Shown here: positions 1 to 7,931 of the stretch, one piece after another
Numbering within the stretch: position 1 is the stretch's first letter
Layout of the letters: every line of letters begins with the position of its first letter
Assembly: GCF_019603315.1 (NCBI RefSeq)
Contig: NZ_CP080649.1
Location: 1,503,501 to 1,567,500, forward strand
Direction of reading: 5' to 3'
DNA from: Ruficoccus sp. ZRK36
GTDB taxonomy: Bacteria; Verrucomicrobiota; Verrucomicrobiia; Opitutales; Cerasicoccaceae
DNA length: 64,000 bases
Program-made: the position numbers and the translations under genes
Notes under the pieces: generated by a model
Told to the model about the DNA's origin: nothing
The model's database searches: none
The model's input: only the letters and a program-made list of their open reading frames with translations

Positions 1-870
1 ACGCTGACACCCTCAGGTGCGCCGGATGAGTTTCCCTATGCCGTCCACCGTCAGCCCGACCGAGCGGAGCTTAAGTCGCTGCTGGGGTGGTGCGATGTTT
101 TCTGGCAAAACAACATCAGCCTGAAAACACTCGGCTCGGCTCTGCTCAAAGGCACGCCGACGGTGGTCACGCACCAGACCTGGCTCATGCGTCCGTCAGG
201 GCGCATCGGGTGGCAGGATGTTATAAAAAAGCTCGCCTCCACGCGGGTCCATAATGTCGCCATCAGCCGCGCTATCGCCGAGGCCCTGCCCGGCAAATCG
301 ATCATTATCGGGAATCCGTACCGGGACGAGTTGTTCCGCCGCGACGAGGATATCCCGAAGGAGCGCGACGTGGTCTTTCTCGGGCGGCTCGTCTCGGATA
401 AAGGGGCGGACCTGCTCATCGACGCGCTGGAGGGATTGGACGTAAGCTGCACCATCATCGGTGATGGGCCTGCCCGCGCCACGCTCGAAGCCCGCGCAGA
501 GGGGCGTGATATTATTTTTACCGGGATGAAGTCCGGCCCTGAGCTGGTTACGCTATTGAACCAGCACAAACTCCTCGCCGTGCCCTCGCGCTGGAACGAG
601 CCCTTCGGGATCGTCGCACTGGAGGGGATCGCCTGCGGCTGCGTGCCCGTGGTCTCGGCCGGGGGCGGGCTGCCCGATGCAGCCGGGCCGTGCGGAGTGA
701 CCTTCCCGAATAACAACGCCGGTGCCATGCGCCCGCTGCTGCGCGACCTGCTCGCCAACCCGGCCCGCCGCCAGAGCCTCCTCGCTCACGCTCCCGATCA
801 TCTCGCCAAGCATACCGCCGAGGCTATCGCCCGCCGCTATGTGGAAGTGTTTGAGGGAATCGCGAAGTAG
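1..870 (+). CDS. Glycosyltransferase family 4, C-terminal part (cut by window start)
   Basis: The frame is open from base 1 with no start in view, so the N-terminal domain lies upstream; 289 residues are visible. They form the C-terminal Rossmann half of a GT-B enzyme: a VVFLGRLVSDKGADLLIDAL strand-helix that opens the donor domain, followed near visible residues 200-208 by the GT4 E-x7-E signature in EPFGIVALEGIACG, which contacts the nucleotide-sugar donor. Family knowledge says such enzymes transfer a sugar from an activated donor to a polysaccharide, lipid or small acceptor at the cytoplasmic face; the acceptor cannot be read from sequence. The gene ends 10 bases before a convergent small secreted protein. 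An ATG at 163 is internal, because homologous sequence continues upstream of it. Confidence 0.85.
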   Translation, partial: TLTPSGAPDEFPYAVHRQPDRAELKSLLGWCDVFWQNNISLKTLGSALLKGTPTVVTHQTWLMRPSGRIGWQDVIKKLASTRVHNVAISRAIAEALPGKSIIIGNPYRDELFRRDEDIPKERDVVFLGRLVSDKGADLLIDALEGLDVSCTIIGDGPARATLEARAEGRDIIFTGMKSGPELVTLLNQHKLLAVPSRWNEPFGIVALEGIACGCVPVVSAGGGLPDAAGPCGVTFPNNNAGAMRPLLRDLLANPARRQSLLAHAPDHLAKHTAEAIARRYVEVFEGIAK

Positions 871-879
871 TCGGTCGCG

Positions 880-1365
880 TCAGTACTCCACGTTCTCGCT
901 GAGTGGTGGCAGGATTTTGTCCGGGTCGCGGGAAAAGGCGCAGTCGACGAGGTAGTCGTCATTATCCGAGCGGTAAAAGTCGTAGCGGGCGAACAGCACG
1001 CCGTCACGGTAGCCATATAGGACGTAGTATTGGCGGTAGCTTACCGAGATGTGGCGGACGAAAATAGGCTCCACCTTGAGGAGAATTCCAAAGAGTTTTT
1101 CCGCCACACTGAATTCCGACCTCATCGTCGCTGCGAAATTCTTTTTGTTGCTTACGATGGGCGTGGCATTGGTCAGGACGGTGATGGCCGATCCGCTTCC
1201 ACCGCGTGTGTAGGCGTTGATGCTTTGGCTTAATGCGTCCGGCAGTCGGTTGGTGGCCAGCTGATTGGGGGGCGTCGAGACGTCCTGCACCTCAATGATT
1301 TCTCCGTAGCCGGTCAGAGGGGAGAGGGCGTACAGGGCGAGGATGGCGGCAGCGATGTATCTCAT
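880..1365 (-). CDS. Hypothetical secreted protein, 161 aa
   Basis: No family recognised. The ATG start is followed by a short hydrophobic stretch (residues 3-18, AAAILALYAL core) that looks like a Sec signal peptide, so the mature protein is probably periplasmic. The rest is a mixed alpha/beta soluble sequence with aromatic-rich segments (SVSYRQYYVLYGYRDG around residues 108-123) and a YDFYRSDNDDYLVDCAFS stretch near the C-terminus. It is convergent with the glycosyltransferase and separated by a terminator from htpG on the same strand, so it is probably its own transcription unit. Codon use is less GC-biased than in htpG. The gene call rests on length, start and signal peptide only. Confidence 0.6.
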   Translation of the reverse strand: MRYIAAAILALYALSPLTGYGEIIEVQDVSTPPNQLATNRLPDALSQSINAYTRGGSGSAITVLTNATPIVSNKKNFAATMRSEFSVAEKLFGILLKVEPIFVRHISVSYRQYYVLYGYRDGVLFARYDFYRSDNDDYLVDCAFSRDPDKILPPLSENVEY

Positions 1366-1429
1366 GGGGATAGGATAACGTATTTATCGCAGGGGGAAAG
1401 CCTGAATAAATAGCCGGGACCCGGCGCAT

Positions 1430-1468
1430 AAAAAAAGCCCGCGCAGGAGGGCTTCCTGCGCGGGCTTG
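1430..1468 (-). terminator. Rho-independent terminator of htpG
   Basis: A long GC-rich hairpin, AAGCCCGCGCAGGA paired with TCCTGCGCGGGCTT, lies just beyond the htpG stop. Read on the minus strand it runs into a T tract (the A run at 1430-1436). This is the classical intrinsic terminator form. Confidence 0.85.
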
Positions 1469-1490
1469 AGTGGTAAATGCGTTGCGGCTT

Positions 1491-3368
1491 TTACGCCTTA
1501 GAGCCGACCTTTTCCAGAAGCTGGTGGAGGCGGTTGATCATGGCGCGCGGGTCCTCCAGCATACCGGCGGAGATGAGCGCATTGTCGTAGACCTGCTCGG
1601 CTACCAGTTTCGCGGTGTCGGCGTCCTTGTCCTTGAGTTCGGCGAGGTGCTTGATCAGGCCGTGGCGCGGGTTGAGCTCGAGGTTGACGAGGGTGGGCAT
1701 GTCCGCACCAGCGTCCTCGCCGCGAGCCTGAGCCATGGCCTTCATCATGCGGCGCATGTGCGAGGTCATCATCTTGTCGGCGTTGAGGGCGAGGGCGGGG
1801 CTGTCCACGAGGCGCTTGCCCGCGCTGACTTCCTTCACGCGGTCTTCACCGAGGGTTTCTTTCAACCATGCGCAGAGGGCGTCGAGCTGTTCTTTGGCCA
1901 GTTCTTCGCCTTCGGCTTCCTTGGTGGTGTCGCCGAGGTCGAGCTCATCCTGGTCGGCGCTGGTCAGCTCCTTTTCCTTGAACACGCGCAGGTGCTGCAT
2001 GACGAAGTCGTCGATCGGCTCCAGGCAGTAAATGACCTCCAGCGAGCGGGCCTTGAAAGCCTCCAGGTACGGGCCGGATTCGATGGCCTTGCGGCTGGGA
2101 CCGGCGAGGAAGTAGATCGCCTTCTGGTCTTCCTTCATGCGGTCCACATAGGCCTGCAGGCTGGTGAGCTTACCCGGCTCGGTCTCGGAGGACTCGAAGC
2201 GCAGCAGCTCGGAGAGCTTGTCGCGGTGCGTCATGTCCGTGGCGACACCTTCCTTGATAAACACGCCAAAGGTGCGCCAGATCTTTTCGAACTTCTCGGC
2301 GTCCTTGCGGGAAACCTCCCCGAGGTGCTTGATGAAGCGCTTGGTGATGACTTCGCCCAGGCGCTTGACCAGCGAGCTGTCCTGCATGGACTCGCGGGAA
2401 ATATTCAGCGGCAAATCGGCGGAGTCGACTACGCCCTTGAGGAAGCGCAGCCACTCGGGCAGGAGCTCCGGCGGCTCGGGATCGATGAGGATCTTACGGC
2501 AGTGCAGGGCCACGGCGGGCTCGGTGCGCCCGAAGCCGAGCAGCTCGGGGTTTGAGCCGGGGACGTAGATCAGCGCGTTGACGGCCAGCGGCGCGTCCGC
2601 CGAAAAGTGCATCCAGTCCATCGGCTCGTCAAAGGCCTTGGCCTGAAACTTGTAGAACTCCTTGTATTCGTCTTCGGATACATCGTTCTTGTTCTTGAGC
2701 CAGACGGCCTGCGTGGTGTTGACCTTCTCGCCGTTGAGGTTGACCGGGAACTCGATGAAGCTGGAGTAGCGCTCGAGGATATCCTTCACGCGGTCGTTCT
2801 GGGCGAACTCCTTGTACTCTTCCTGAAGGGTGATGACGATCTTCGTGCCGCGGCGCTGCCCCTCGGAGGGCTCGATGGTGTACTTACCGGAGCCGTCGGA
2901 GGTCCAGCACAGGCCCTCGCCGTCTTTCTTCCAGGTGTGCGTGAAGACCTTTACCTCCTTGGCGACCATGAAGACGCTGTAGAAGCCGACGCCGAACTGA
3001 CCGATCAGGTTCTCGTTCATGCCGCCGTTTTCCTTGATGGCCTGGAGGAATGCCTTGGAGCCGGAGTGGGCGATGGTGCCGAGGTTTTCGACCAGCTCTT
3101 CGCGGGTCATGCCGATACCGAAGTCCTGGATCGTAAGGGTCCCGGCGGCATCGTCGGTGGTGAGGTTGACTTCGAGCCCGAGGTTATCGTCGTAGATGTC
3201 TTTCTCGGTCAACTGAGTGTGGCGCAGCTTTTCCAGCGCATCAGAGGCGTTGGAGACGAGTTCGCGGACGAAGATATCCTTGTCCGTGTAGAGCGAGTGG
3301 ACGACGATATCGAGGACTTGCTTGACCTCGGCCTGGAATTCGTGGGTTTCGGGAGCTTGGTTGGACAT
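1491..3368 (-). CDS. htpG: Molecular chaperone HtpG (Hsp90)
   Basis: ATP-dependent cytosolic Hsp90 chaperone, 625 residues, the usual length for bacterial HtpG. The N-terminal GHKL ATPase shows the conserved ELVSNASDAL helix (residues 36-45, with catalytic Glu36 and Asn40), the nucleotide-binding DFGIGM loop (82-87), the lid region HSGSKAF (101-107) and GQFGVGFYS (123-131). The middle domain carries NISRESMQ-type sequence with the ATP-sensing Arg, followed by the C-terminal dimerisation domain. It is monocistronic: a terminator lies downstream and a divergent cytochrome gene begins about 150 bases upstream of its start. No heat-shock operator (CIRCE inverted repeat) was seen in the upstream gap. 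Confidence 0.97.
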   Translation of the reverse strand: MSNQAPETHEFQAEVKQVLDIVVHSLYTDKDIFVRELVSNASDALEKLRHTQLTEKDIYDDNLGLEVNLTTDDAAGTLTIQDFGIGMTREELVENLGTIAHSGSKAFLQAIKENGGMNENLIGQFGVGFYSVFMVAKEVKVFTHTWKKDGEGLCWTSDGSGKYTIEPSEGQRRGTKIVITLQEEYKEFAQNDRVKDILERYSSFIEFPVNLNGEKVNTTQAVWLKNKNDVSEDEYKEFYKFQAKAFDEPMDWMHFSADAPLAVNALIYVPGSNPELLGFGRTEPAVALHCRKILIDPEPPELLPEWLRFLKGVVDSADLPLNISRESMQDSSLVKRLGEVITKRFIKHLGEVSRKDAEKFEKIWRTFGVFIKEGVATDMTHRDKLSELLRFESSETEPGKLTSLQAYVDRMKEDQKAIYFLAGPSRKAIESGPYLEAFKARSLEVIYCLEPIDDFVMQHLRVFKEKELTSADQDELDLGDTTKEAEGEELAKEQLDALCAWLKETLGEDRVKEVSAGKRLVDSPALALNADKMMTSHMRRMMKAMAQARGEDAGADMPTLVNLELNPRHGLIKHLAELKDKDADTAKLVAEQVYDNALISAGMLEDPRAMINRLHQLLEKVGSKA

Positions 3369-3517
3369 GACTGGTACTTCGTTAAAAGGAAAAACCTTAA
3401 AGATGTGGGGGAACCCCGGCGCGGGTCAAGCCGGAGTTGTCGCTGACTGTCTCACATCCCAGGCCTGAGATGAACGGTCCTTGACTCACGGGTGCGGATC
3501 ATAAGCATGTTTGTTCA

Positions 3518-5710
3518 TTGAAGGACTCGACTCGACTTCTGCTAATCGGACTGGGGGCGCTTGCTGTGGTCGGTGCTGGCTGGGGCATTTTCTCCCGCCT
3601 GCACCGCGAGGAGGCACCGCCGGTATTGACGACGGCGACAGGGGTTGAGGGGACGGCGGCTTTTCCGATCACGTTTTTTCCGGAGCGCCATGAGCAGTTC
3701 AGCGCGCAGGCGTGCCGGGCCTGCCATGAGGATGCTTTTCAGGATTGGCTGCCGAGCGACCACGCGCACGCGAACCGCCCGGTCTCGGTCGCGCTGGATG
3801 CCCCTGCCTTTGACCCGCCGCGCGAGATTGCCGTGCCGGGCGAGACCTTTGGATTTACGCTGGCTGATGGGAAATTCTGGATGAAGGTCCAGCCGGATGA
3901 CGGCGGTGACGCTGAGCGCTATGCGCTGGAGGGTGTGATCGCGGTCATCCCGCTGCGCCAGTACCTGGCCCGTCTGCCCGGTGGGCGCTGGCAGAGTACG
4001 AGCGTCGCCTATGATCCGGCTGCCGACGAGTGGTTTGATGTGTTTAAAGGGGACGAGCGCCACAGTGGTGAGTGGGGCCACTGGGCGGGGCAGGGGATGA
4101 ACTGGAACGCCAACTGTGCCTGGTGCCACATGACCGAGTACCAGAAAAACTTTGATTGGCAAAGCGACAGCTACCACACGACATGGCTGGAGCAGGGCGT
4201 ATCCTGCATGCAGTGCCATACGGGGATGGAGGAGCACGTGGCCGCTGCTGGCCCGGACTACGCTCCACCGGTCAAGACCCTCAGCGCGCGCCGGGCGATG
4301 GAGAACTGCGCCTCGTGCCACTCGCGCAGAGATCAGTTGACACCCGACACCTTTAAGCCGGGCGATATTTACCACCAGCACTTCGCGCTGGCGCTGCCGG
4401 ATCAACCGGGCCTCTATCACCCGGATGGGCAGATTCTCGACGAGGACTACGTTTACGCGTCCTTCCTGATGAGCCCGATGGGCCACGCCGGGGTCACCTG
4501 TCTGGACTGCCACAACCCGCACTCCGGCAAGACGATTCTGCCCATCGCGGACAATAGCCTGTGTATGCGCTGCCATAGTACCGGGCTGGACGGGGCGAAG
4601 ATCATCGACACGGTCGCGCACGGTCACCATGCCCCCGGCAGCATGGGTAACAGTTGCGTCGAGTGCCACATGCCGCAGACGACCTACATGCAGCGCGACC
4701 CACGCCGCGACCACGGCTTTCTCTCGCCCGATCCGCTCATGACCGCTGAGCTGGGCATCCCCAATGCCTGCCAGCGCTGCCACACCGAAGAATCGACCGA
4801 GTGGGCCGTCGAATGGGCTGAAAAATGGTACGGGGATAAACTTGCAAACAAGCTGCAGCGCCAGCGCGCCCGCACACTGGCTGCCGCGTACGCCGGTGAG
4901 CCCGCCGCAGCCCAGTCGCTGCTACAGCTCGCAGCGGACGAGCCCAACCACGCCTGGCGAGCCACCTACACCGGGCTGCTTGGCTACTACGTGCCGCAAG
5001 CTGATGTGCTGGCCTATCTGGAAAAAGCGTTGGAGGATGACAGCTCGATGGTTCGCGCGCGGGCCGTGGGTGGTCTCTCCCGTTTGCCCCAGGCGGAGCC
5101 TGTGATCGCCCCGCGCCTGAAGGACCCGTCCCGTAACGTTCGCATCGCCGCCGAGCAGGCTTACGCAGGCTGGGGGCAATCCGTTCCTGATGCCGAGGCG
5201 GCACAGGAGTGGCAGGCTTATCTGGAGTTTCAGTCTGATCGCGTGATGGGGGCCTTTATGCTGGCCGACCAGAAAATCCGCGAGGGTGACACCGCGCAGG
5301 CCAAGCAACTCATCCGGCAGGCGGTGGCGCTCGACTCTGCCTCCCCGGAAATCCTGCGTCAGGGAGCGGTCATGTACAGTATGATGGGCGATAATGCCGC
5401 TGCCGAGCAACTGCTGCAGCAGGCGCTTGATAAAGCACCCGAAGTCGCGCTACTGCACTACTCGCTGGCGCTGCTCTATGCAGGACAGGGGCAGCTCGAA
5501 GAGGCGATTCCGCTGCTGGAGAACGCCGTTTCCCTCGACCCGCACTTTTACCGCGCCTGGTATAACCTCGCCCTGGCCCGCACCAAGATTGGCCAGTGGC
5601 AGAAAGCCGCCTACGCGCTGGAAAAGGCCGCTCCCGCCTACGCTAACGACCCCGGCTGGCAGCAGACCCGCGCCATCGTCGAGCGTCAGCTCGCAAATGG
5701 CGGAAGGTAG
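3518..5710 (+). CDS. Octaheme c-type cytochrome with HEAT-like and TPR repeats
   Basis: Membrane-anchored or exported multiheme cytochrome, 730 residues. A hydrophobic N-terminal segment (about residues 6-25) is followed by eight CxxCH haem c sites near residues 67, 200, 229, 264, 328, 348, 380 and 417, in a cytochrome c554-like region. After the haem domain come HEAT-type helical repeats (about 445-560, with MVRARAVGGLSRLPQ and SRNVRIAAEQAYAGW) and then TPR repeats (about 585-720, with ASPEILRQGAVMYSMMGDNA). Such proteins shuttle electrons in the periplasm, and the repeats suggest docking to partners; the redox partner is unknown. The only in-frame start after the stop at 3482 is TTG at 3518. 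An out-of-frame ATG at 3507 opens a 4-codon ORF ending at 3521. No haem-lyase or quinol oxidase gene is adjacent. Confidence 0.9.
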   Translation: MKDSTRLLLIGLGALAVVGAGWGIFSRLHREEAPPVLTTATGVEGTAAFPITFFPERHEQFSAQACRACHEDAFQDWLPSDHAHANRPVSVALDAPAFDPPREIAVPGETFGFTLADGKFWMKVQPDDGGDAERYALEGVIAVIPLRQYLARLPGGRWQSTSVAYDPAADEWFDVFKGDERHSGEWGHWAGQGMNWNANCAWCHMTEYQKNFDWQSDSYHTTWLEQGVSCMQCHTGMEEHVAAAGPDYAPPVKTLSARRAMENCASCHSRRDQLTPDTFKPGDIYHQHFALALPDQPGLYHPDGQILDEDYVYASFLMSPMGHAGVTCLDCHNPHSGKTILPIADNSLCMRCHSTGLDGAKIIDTVAHGHHAPGSMGNSCVECHMPQTTYMQRDPRRDHGFLSPDPLMTAELGIPNACQRCHTEESTEWAVEWAEKWYGDKLANKLQRQRARTLAAAYAGEPAAAQSLLQLAADEPNHAWRATYTGLLGYYVPQADVLAYLEKALEDDSSMVRARAVGGLSRLPQAEPVIAPRLKDPSRNVRIAAEQAYAGWGQSVPDAEAAQEWQAYLEFQSDRVMGAFMLADQKIREGDTAQAKQLIRQAVALDSASPEILRQGAVMYSMMGDNAAAEQLLQQALDKAPEVALLHYSLALLYAGQGQLEEAIPLLENAVSLDPHFYRAWYNLALARTKIGQWQKAAYALEKAAPAYANDPGWQQTRAIVERQLANGGR

Positions 5711-5721
5711 ATGGGGAGAGA

Positions 5722-5968
5722 GCGGGGCTACGCACCCCGCACCCGCGGCAGCCAAAGCCTGCACTTTCGATGCTGCGCATCGTGTCAGCGATTACCGCAA
5801 TGAGTTTCGCTCATTGCGGTAATCGCTGAGATGACAAACATCATAACTGGGTCGCCACCCTTTGGAGACCCATTAGCTGTCCCGGTACGTATGCACTGCG
5901 CATGGCATTTTCTCCTGAAAATGCCAAAGTGATCGAAGGATCACAGGTCAAGGACTCTGTCCTTGGGC
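5722..5968. repeat. Modular hairpin cluster A
   Basis: A string of perfect short inverted repeats fills the gap between the convergent cytochrome gene and carA. In order: GCGGGG/CCCCGC (5722-5740), CGATG-CTGCG-CATCG (5768-5782), a 20-bp stem with a 5-nt loop (5785-5829) whose outer arms are TCAGCGAT and ATCGCTGA, GGCATTTT-CTCCTG-AAAATGCC (5904-5925), GTGATC-GAAG-GATCAC (5929-5944) and CAAGGAC-TCT-GTCCTTG (5949-5965). The same modules in the same order recur at 44907-45186, and as the reverse complement at 15696-15932. None is followed by a T tract, so they are not ordinary terminators. Confidence 0.85.
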
Positions 5969-7126
5969 CTAGGCCTTGACCTTGGCGACCATCTCGTAGA
6001 ACTGCGTGAAGAGCGGGTCGGCGTCGTTGGGGCCGGGGGCGGCCTCCGGGTGGTACTGTACGCTGAAGATCGGCAGCTCCTTGTGGCGCAGGCCCTCGAC
6101 GGTGTCGTCATTGAGGTTAAGCTCGGTCACGACGCCGCCGCACTTTTCGATTTCGGCACGCGTCGAGGCAAAGCCGTGGTTCTGCGAAGTGATGGAGACC
6201 TGGCCGGTTTCGATGTTCTTGACCGGTTGGTTTCCGCCACGATGGCCGAACTTCAGCTTGAAGGTCTTGGCGCCGAGAGCGTGAGTGATGATCTGGTGGC
6301 CGAGGCAGATCCCGAAGGTCGGGTAATCCTGCATCAGCTTGGAAATGCTCTGGTGGGCGTAGGTGACAGCGGAGGGGTCACCGGGTCCATTACTGAGGAA
6401 GAGGGCGTCGGGGGCCAGCTCACGAACCTGCTCCGGGCTGGCGGTGGCGGGCACCACGTACACATCGAAGCCGTGGTTGTGCAGACGCTTGAAGATCGAG
6501 TGCTTGGCCCCGAAGTCGAAGGCCGCGACCTTGAAGGTCTTTTCCGGGCGCGTAAAGTGGTTGAGCGTGGTGCCGGTGATTTTAAAAGGTTCGCTCAGGG
6601 AGCCGTCCGGGTCGAAGTCGTAGGGGTCCTTGCAGGTGACTTCCTTGACATAGTCCACGCCGACCAGGCCGGGCCATTCCTTGGCGCGGCGCACGGCTTC
6701 CTCGTCGGAGAGTTCTTCCGTGCTCAGGCAGGCCTTCATGGCACCGGCTACACGCAGGCGCTTGGTGATGGCCCGCGTGTCGACGCCCGACAGACCGGGG
6801 ATAAGGTTCTTTTCCAGGTACTCGGGCAGGGACAGGGTGCTGCGCCAGTTGCTGGAGACAGGGGAGAGGTCGCGCACGACAAAGCCGGAAACCTTCGGGC
6901 CGTCGGACTCCTCGTCCTCGGGGTTGATCCCGTAGTTACCGATCTGCGAGGCCGTCATGGTGACGATCTGCGCATAGTAGGAGGGATCGGTGAGGATCTC
7001 CTGATAACCCGTCATCGACGTGTTAAAGACCGCTTCGCCGACGACGGTCTTGGCCGCGCCAAATGCTTTACCCCGGAAGACGCTGCCATCTTCCAAGGCG
7101 AGAATACCGCTACGTGAGGTGCCCAT
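5969..7126 (-). CDS. carA: Carbamoyl-phosphate synthase small subunit (glutamine amidotransferase)
   Basis: Hydrolyses glutamine and channels ammonia to CarB to make carbamoyl phosphate for pyrimidine and arginine synthesis. At 385 residues it has the normal length. The N-terminal CPSase small-chain domain (about 1-140, GYQEILTDPSYYAQIV) is followed by a class I glutaminase domain with the nucleophile Cys274 in FGICLGHQI and the His359/Glu361 pair in VQYHPEA, so the catalytic triad is complete. The large subunit carB is not in the window. The gene stands alone on the minus strand, downstream of a small response regulator and ending directly against hairpin cluster A. Confidence 0.97.
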   Translation of the reverse strand: MGTSRSGILALEDGSVFRGKAFGAAKTVVGEAVFNTSMTGYQEILTDPSYYAQIVTMTASQIGNYGINPEDEESDGPKVSGFVVRDLSPVSSNWRSTLSLPEYLEKNLIPGLSGVDTRAITKRLRVAGAMKACLSTEELSDEEAVRRAKEWPGLVGVDYVKEVTCKDPYDFDPDGSLSEPFKITGTTLNHFTRPEKTFKVAAFDFGAKHSIFKRLHNHGFDVYVVPATASPEQVRELAPDALFLSNGPGDPSAVTYAHQSISKLMQDYPTFGICLGHQIITHALGAKTFKLKFGHRGGNQPVKNIETGQVSITSQNHGFASTRAEIEKCGGVVTELNLNDDTVEGLRHKELPIFSVQYHPEAAPGPNDADPLFTQFYEMVAKVKA

Positions 7127-7185
7127 TAGCGGACCAAAGAAATGCCAGCCTCACCTGGGGGCAAATAAAAAAACACTTTTCCGCC

Positions 7186-7202
7186 CGCAATCGGCGATTG
7201 CG
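7186..7202. other. Short perfect hairpin between carA and response regulator
   Basis: CGCAATC-GGC-GATTGCG is a perfect 7-bp stem with a 3-nt loop. On the minus strand an imperfect T-rich run (GTGTTTTTTTA) follows about 10 bases later, so it may help terminate the response regulator transcript ahead of carA. It also resembles the 3-nt-loop modules of the hairpin clusters. Function is not established. Confidence 0.35.
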
Positions 7203-7232
7203 GAGTCCTGTACCGGCTCTTTCGATGGGGTG

Positions 7233-7697
7233 TCAAACGGCGGCGGGGGTGTCTTTCAGGCAGTCGGCGATGAGAGCGAGCAGCTCCTGTTCCGGGAGTT
7301 TACAGGAGATGCACGCATCCATATCTCCTTGTTCTTTGATCGTCTGGTAGTCTTCCGGGAAGGGCGAACGCGAGCGCCCGACAAGGCGCGGGGCGTGGTC
7401 CCTCCAGTTCATGCGGATAGTTCGGGCTGCGATAACCCCATTGAGGTCAGGCAGTTCGACATCCATCAGGACGAGGTCGTAATCGTGGTCACGCACGGCG
7501 TTCATCACCTCGACGCCGCTGTGAGCCAGTTCGATTTCGTATCCTGCCTGGCTTAGTCGCTGGATCGCCCGGTGCTGTCCGATAAAGCCGTCCTGGGCTA
7601 TCAGAATACGCGGGCGGGTGCGGCCCTCTGGGCGAGCCGCGTGTGTTTTCTTCGCTCTGGTGGGAGCAGAGCGAGGCCTAGCGAACAGTGCTTCCAT
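7233..7697 (-). CDS. Single-domain response regulator (REC)
   Basis: A CheY-like receiver preceded by a basic N-terminal tail of about 28 residues, 154 residues in all. The phosphoacceptor is Asp79 in DYDLVLMDVELPDLNG, and the conserved lysine is in SCKLPEQEL near the C-terminus. The acidic pocket is reduced: the usual DD pair after strand 1 reads ILIAQDG, so the first Asp is Gln. The switch Ser/Thr strand reads PRLVGRSRSP. There is no output domain and no adjacent kinase, so it may act by protein contact or in a phosphorelay. The ATG at 7697 is preferred; an ATG at 7775 would add 26 residues that do not look like receiver sequence. Confidence 0.75.
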   Translation of the reverse strand: MEALFARPRSAPTRAKKTHAARPEGRTRPRILIAQDGFIGQHRAIQRLSQAGYEIELAHSGVEVMNAVRDHDYDLVLMDVELPDLNGVIAARTIRMNWRDHAPRLVGRSRSPFPEDYQTIKEQGDMDACISCKLPEQELLALIADCLKDTPAAV

Positions 7698-7931
7698 GGC
7701 TAACGGGAGTCTAAAGCGGCATCCGGGGAAAGTCCATCCGCTGCGCACTGTATTTTGATTATTTATGACAATCATTCATGCAGCTCAGGGGGCGATAGCC
7801 CGGAGCGGCCCAAGGGTAACGCCTTAGTTAGGACGGCTAGGCGGTGAATAACTTTTTGCCGATCGCCTGGTTACCGCCGAACGGCCCTATAAAACTGGAA
7901 GTGCGGCCCCGCCTGGGCAACTGCCAGTCCG

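Noticed and set aside
1470-2555. Long open frame antisense to htpG (and a similar one at 2607-3446)
   Set aside because: GC-rich codon bias produces long antisense frames; the minus-strand HtpG has full family motifs and normal length, while the plus-strand reading shows no family and odd Leu/Val/Glu-rich composition.
5785-5829. Integron attC sites as an explanation for the 20/5/20 stems
   Set aside because: No GTTRRRY/RYYYAAC core sites, no unpaired extrahelical bases and no integrase gene in the window; the stems are perfect.
5722-5968. CRISPR array as an explanation for the repeat clusters
   Set aside because: Modules are different palindromes, each present once per cluster, with no regular direct repeat-spacer pattern and no cas genes.
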